64,000 nt of DNA from Pseudomonadota bacterium (lineage in GTDB: Bacteria > Pseudomonadota > Alphaproteobacteria > Sphingomonadales > Sphingomonadaceae), in NCBI GenBank assembly GCA_021847605.1, contig JAJZQN010000010.1:1-64000 (forward strand), written 5' to 3'. Both the position numbers and the translations under genes were made by a program. The notes under the pieces were generated by a model that saw only the letters and a program-made list of their open reading frames with translations, did not search any database and was not told the origin of the DNA. Below are positions 60,589 through 64,000 of this stretch, piece by piece. Position 1 is the stretch's first letter. Each line of letters starts with the position of its first letter.

Positions 60589-61641
60589 TCAGGCATCGAC
60601 GCCCACCGCATCGGCGATGTTCGTGATGCCGTCGCGCTGCATCAGCGTCTTCAGCCCGGCATTGATGCGCCGGGCCAGATATGGGCCTTCATAGACCAGC
60701 GCGCTATAGACCTGAACCAGCGAGGCGCCGGCGCGAATGCGGGCATAGGCCTGCTCTGCGGTCGCAATGCCGCCCACGCCGATCAGCGGCAGGTGCGTGC
60801 CCAGCAGGCGGCGGAAATCGCGCAGCCGGGCATGGGACAGGTCGGTCAGTGGTGCGCCCGACAGGCCGCCCGCTTCTCCGGCCAACGGTGAACGCAGTCC
60901 GGGGCGGGTGATGGTGGTGTTGGATATGATCAGCGCGTCGACACGATGATCGATACAGGCGGCGGCAATATCCTCAACATCGGCGGGTTCCAGATCGGGC
61001 GCGACCTTCAGGAAGATCGGCGTCGTATCCGTGCCACGGGCGGCCATCACCGCGCCCAGCAGATCGTCGAGCGCGGCGCGACCTTGAAGCGCACGCAGCC
61101 CCGGCGTGTTGGGGGATGAGATGTTGACCGTCAGATAATCGGCGAGCGGCGCCATGCAGGTGACGCCGGTCACATAATCGGCGACGCCGCGCCCGGCGGC
61201 GGTCGCTTCCTTGTTGGCGCCGATATTGATGCCGATGACCGGCCCCTCGCCCACCGGGCGGCGATAACGGGCGATCCGGTCCGCTGCTGCGCCCTGTCCG
61301 CCATTGTTGAAGCCGAAGCGGTTGATGACGGCGCGATCCTCCACCAGCCGGAAGAGGCGTGGTTGCGGATTGCCCGGCTGGGCCAGCGGGGTTAGCGTGC
61401 CCAGTTCGGCAAAGCCGAAGCCCAGACCGTGCATCTTGTGCGCGATCCGTCCATCCTTATCATAGCCCGCCGCAAGGCCCACGGGATTGGGGAAGCGAAC
61501 GCCCGCAACCATGGTTTCCAGCATCGGATCATGCGGCAGCGGCGCGGGACGCGGCATCATGCGCAGCGCAGCGATCGACAGATGATGGGCGCGTTCGGCG
61601 TCGAGCCGGAAGAGGAGCGGACGGATGAGGCGATAAGACAT
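60589..61641 (-). CDS. pyrD: Dihydroorotate dehydrogenase (quinone)
   Basis: RFPNPVGLAAGYDKDGRIAHKMHGLGFGFAELGTLTPLAQPGNPQPRLFRL...NISSPNTPGLRALQ. Confidence 0.96.
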   Translation of the reverse strand: MSYRLIRPLLFRLDAERAHHLSIAALRMMPRPAPLPHDPMLETMVAGVRFPNPVGLAAGYDKDGRIAHKMHGLGFGFAELGTLTPLAQPGNPQPRLFRLVEDRAVINRFGFNNGGQGAAADRIARYRRPVGEGPVIGINIGANKEATAAGRGVADYVTGVTCMAPLADYLTVNISSPNTPGLRALQGRAALDDLLGAVMAARGTDTTPIFLKVAPDLEPADVEDIAAACIDHRVDALIISNTTITRPGLRSPLAGEAGGLSGAPLTDLSHARLRDFRRLLGTHLPLIGVGGIATAEQAYARIRAGASLVQVYSALVYEGPYLARRINAGLKTLMQRDGITNIADAVGVDA

Positions 61642-61856
61642 GAGGAGCGCCTATGCCAGCGCTCCAGCCTGACGTCGAGTCGGCTGGATACCAGCGCTGT
61701 TCGATGAGTTGGTGTTATTTCATGACAGAAATCGTCATAAATGAGACCGTTTGCAGTCGCGAAATGTCCGATCCGTCCAATAAAATTTCCACGATTCGGG
61801 GGTAAAGCAGCCCTGCGACCCGAAGGCTCTTGGCTCAGGCCGATGAGACCTTTTCC

Positions 61857-61889
61857 TGACCCGGCGGAGAAATCCGCCGGGTCATTTTT
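61857..61889 (+). terminator. Strong intrinsic terminator
   Basis: tgacccggcgga-gaaa-tccgccgggtca followed by ttttta: perfect 12-bp stem, GAAA loop, T-tract on + strand. Confidence 0.88.
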
Positions 61890-61987
61890 ATCTGGATCAA
61901 GAAAAATCGGATTAAAGGGCGACCGTCCTTTGATTTCCTTGCGTTGCCCCTGCATTGCCGCCTAGTAATTCCCATGGGGAACGTAAA

Positions 61988-62923
61988 ATGGGGTCGCAAC
62001 ATAGCGTTATGAGGGGGGGGCATGTCGCCTTGCCCGACACTGAAGGTCCGCTGTCCTATTCGGTCGATGCGGCACATGGGTCCGTGCGCTTGCGTTATTT
62101 TGCACCGCCGCGAGAGTTGCGGGCCTATTTCGGATCACTTTATTTCTTCAGCGTAACGGCCGAACGCTATTCCGATGTAACCCGGGCCGATGTGCCGCAA
62201 CTGCGCCTGATGCTGGCGGGCGTCGGCGACTATCATTTTCAGGATGGGGCCGTCATTCCGACCCCGCAAATATGTCTGCTTGGCCCCACCATGGGGGCGA
62301 CCCGGTTCCAGTTGAACGATCCGGGTCGGGTCGTTGGCATATCGTTGTTGCCTGCGGGATGGCTGGCGCTGAACGAGGGCGATGCGAGCGCATTGGCAGA
62401 CCGTTTGTGCGATCCGGGTGGCGACAATCTGGCTGCCCTGCTCGATCGACTGCGCGCCATGCCGGATGATCAGGTCGAGGATATGGCGGCGCTGTGCTGG
62501 GCCGAACTGGGGCGGCTTATCAAACCGCTGCGCGGATCGACGTGGATGCTTCTGGAAGCGGTCGATGCCTGGCTGATGGGGGAGGGTTCGCCGCGTATCG
62601 AAACGCTGACCGAGATGACCGACCTGTCGGCACGGCAACTGGCGCGACTGACCAATCGTTATTATGGCGCGCCGCCCAAGCTGCTGGCGCGCAAATATCG
62701 GGCTTTGCGTTGTGCGTCGCGTATCGCGCTCGACCATGACAGCTGGCAGCAATTGTGCGAGGAGGGCGGCTTTTACGATCAGTCGCACTTCATCCGCGAG
62801 ATCAAGCATTTCATCGGCCTTACCCCGCATCAGTTGCAGACTGAGCCATCCGCCGTCGCGCAGCTTACCCTGCTGCGCCGGTCGCTGGGCAGCGACGTCG
62901 CGGTTCTTAACCGGCTTTCCTGA
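61988..62923 (+). CDS. AraC family transcriptional regulator
   Basis: C-terminal HTH: ALRCASRIALDHDSWQQLCEEGGFYDQSHFIREIKHFIGLTPHQLQ. Confidence 0.9.
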   Translation: MGSQHSVMRGGHVALPDTEGPLSYSVDAAHGSVRLRYFAPPRELRAYFGSLYFFSVTAERYSDVTRADVPQLRLMLAGVGDYHFQDGAVIPTPQICLLGPTMGATRFQLNDPGRVVGISLLPAGWLALNEGDASALADRLCDPGGDNLAALLDRLRAMPDDQVEDMAALCWAELGRLIKPLRGSTWMLLEAVDAWLMGEGSPRIETLTEMTDLSARQLARLTNRYYGAPPKLLARKYRALRCASRIALDHDSWQQLCEEGGFYDQSHFIREIKHFIGLTPHQLQTEPSAVAQLTLLRRSLGSDVAVLNRLS

Positions 62924-63010
62924 CAGACCGTTTGAAAATGCGTCGCAGGCGCATCCTTAGAGCTGCCCTAAATAAGCCTTGATTCTCGGGCCGTGGAGGA
63001 CCACATGCCC

Positions 63011-63049
63011 AATCGGATTGATTCGATCCGATTTGAGAATGGTTCGCAA
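63011..63049. promoter_or_regulatory. Candidate Fe-responsive / Rrf2 operator region upstream of the suf regulator
   Basis: 8-bp inverted repeat aatcggat-tgattcg-atccgatt (63011-63033) abutting ttgagaa-tgg-ttcgcaa (63033-63049), which resembles alphaproteobacterial iron boxes. Confidence 0.5.
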
Positions 63050-63054
63050 CTGGC

Positions 63055-63465
63055 ATGAAACTTTCGAGCTTCGCCGACTATGCCGTGGTGTTGATGTCCG
63101 CCGCCGCGCGCCATTGTGGTGCGGCGAAGATGAACGCCACGACGCTGAGCGCGGAAACCGGCATTCCGCTGCCCACCGCGCAAAAGCTGGTGAGCCGCCT
63201 GTCGGCTGCCGGTCTGATCGAATCTAGTCGTGGAACCGGCGGCGGTGTGCGACTGGCGCGCCCGCCTGCCACGATCACGCTCGCCGATGTGGTGGAAGCG
63301 GTCGAAGGGCCGATCGCCATGACCGCATGCAGCGAACAGGGCGCCCATGACTGTAATCTGGAACAGGATTGCCGCATTCGCCCGCACATGAATGTCGCGA
63401 ACAACGCGATCCGCGAAGCGCTCGCGAGCGTGACCATCGCAAGTCTTACACGAGAAATGGCATGA
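63055..63465 (+). CDS. SUF-system Fe-S cluster assembly regulator (Rrf2 family)
   Basis: MKLSSFADYAVVLMSAAARHCGAAKMNATTLSAETGIPLPTAQKLVSRLSAAGLIESSRGTGGGVRLARPPATITLADVVEAVEG...C...C...C; ATGA overlap with sufB. Confidence 0.93.
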   Translation: MKLSSFADYAVVLMSAAARHCGAAKMNATTLSAETGIPLPTAQKLVSRLSAAGLIESSRGTGGGVRLARPPATITLADVVEAVEGPIAMTACSEQGAHDCNLEQDCRIRPHMNVANNAIREALASVTIASLTREMA

Positions 63466-64000
63466 CCGACGACATAACCACTATTCGCAACCTCGAAGCG
63501 CATGAGGCCGCTCAGCGCGCCTCCGCCTATGAGCATGGCTGGTCGTCGGCCATCGAACAGGATTTCGCGCCCAAGGGGCTGAACGAGGATACGGTCCGCT
63601 TCATTTCCGCCAAGAAGAAGGAACCGCAATGGCTGCTCGACTGGCGGCTGAAGGCGTTCGCCATGTGGCAGAAGATGGAAGCGCCGGACTGGGCGAAGCT
63701 CAATGTCCCGCCGATCGACTATCAGGACGCCTATTATTACGCGGAGCCGAAGAAAAAGGTTGAGCTGGATTCGCTGGATCAGGTCGATCCCGAAATTTTG
63801 GCGACCTATCAGAAGCTGGGCATCCCCATCGCCGAGCAGGAAATGCTCGCCGGGGTAAAGGGCAGCCGCAAGGTCGCCGTCGACGCGGTGTTCGACAGTG
63901 TGTCCGTCGCCACTACCTTCCGCAAGGAACTGGAGGAAGCAGGCGTCATCTTCCGCTCAATCAGCGAGGCGGTGCGCGAATATCCCGATCTTGTGAAAAA
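63462..64000 (+). CDS. sufB: Fe-S cluster assembly protein SufB (partial, runs off the window)
   Basis: YEHGWSSAIEQDFAPKGLNEDTVRFISAKKKEPQWLLDWRLKAFAMWQKMEAPDWAKLNVPPIDYQDAYYYAEPKKK. Confidence 0.95.
   Translation, partial: MTDDITTIRNLEAHEAAQRASAYEHGWSSAIEQDFAPKGLNEDTVRFISAKKKEPQWLLDWRLKAFAMWQKMEAPDWAKLNVPPIDYQDAYYYAEPKKKVELDSLDQVDPEILATYQKLGIPIAEQEMLAGVKGSRKVAVDAVFDSVSVATTFRKELEEAGVIFRSISEAVREYPDLVK

Overview
The window looks like a 64 kb chromosomal segment of a GC-rich alphaproteobacterium, most likely a sphingomonad (Sphingobium/Sphingomonas-like, judged from protein character and interspersed repeats). It is mostly housekeeping and metabolic DNA: peptidases (M24B, two S9), an ATM1-type ABC transporter, thiC with a TPP riboswitch, a polyprenyl glycosylphosphotransferase, galU, pgeF, an APC permease, MFS pumps, a DivK-like receiver, PhoX, rpmG, dps, ftsEX, tyrA/hisC, metXW, prfC, ggt, pyrD, sufE, and the start of a suf operon (Rrf2 regulator and sufB, cut by the window end). 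Accessory elements include a Doc/AbrB-type toxin-antitoxin module, an IS3-family element truncated next to tRNA-Gly(GCC), an IS5-like transposase fragment next to tRNA-Thr(GGT), and three palindromic interspersed repeats. The best candidates for an under-described system are: (1) a co-directional run of J-domain protein, YegD-like Hsp70, CobS-like AAA+, OsmC, CobT-like VWA protein and GreA/GreB-like factor, with no cobN in view, which could be a chaperone/AAA-VWA module rather than a B12 module; (2) a DUF3892-like gene behind a leader with four predicted stem-loops, next to a 23-codon ORF nested in a perfect 14-bp inverted repeat; (3) a possible small RNA or attenuated leader ending in a perfect terminator between pyrD and an AraC gene. 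All functional calls come from reading the sequence and family knowledge. No database searches or folding calculations were run.
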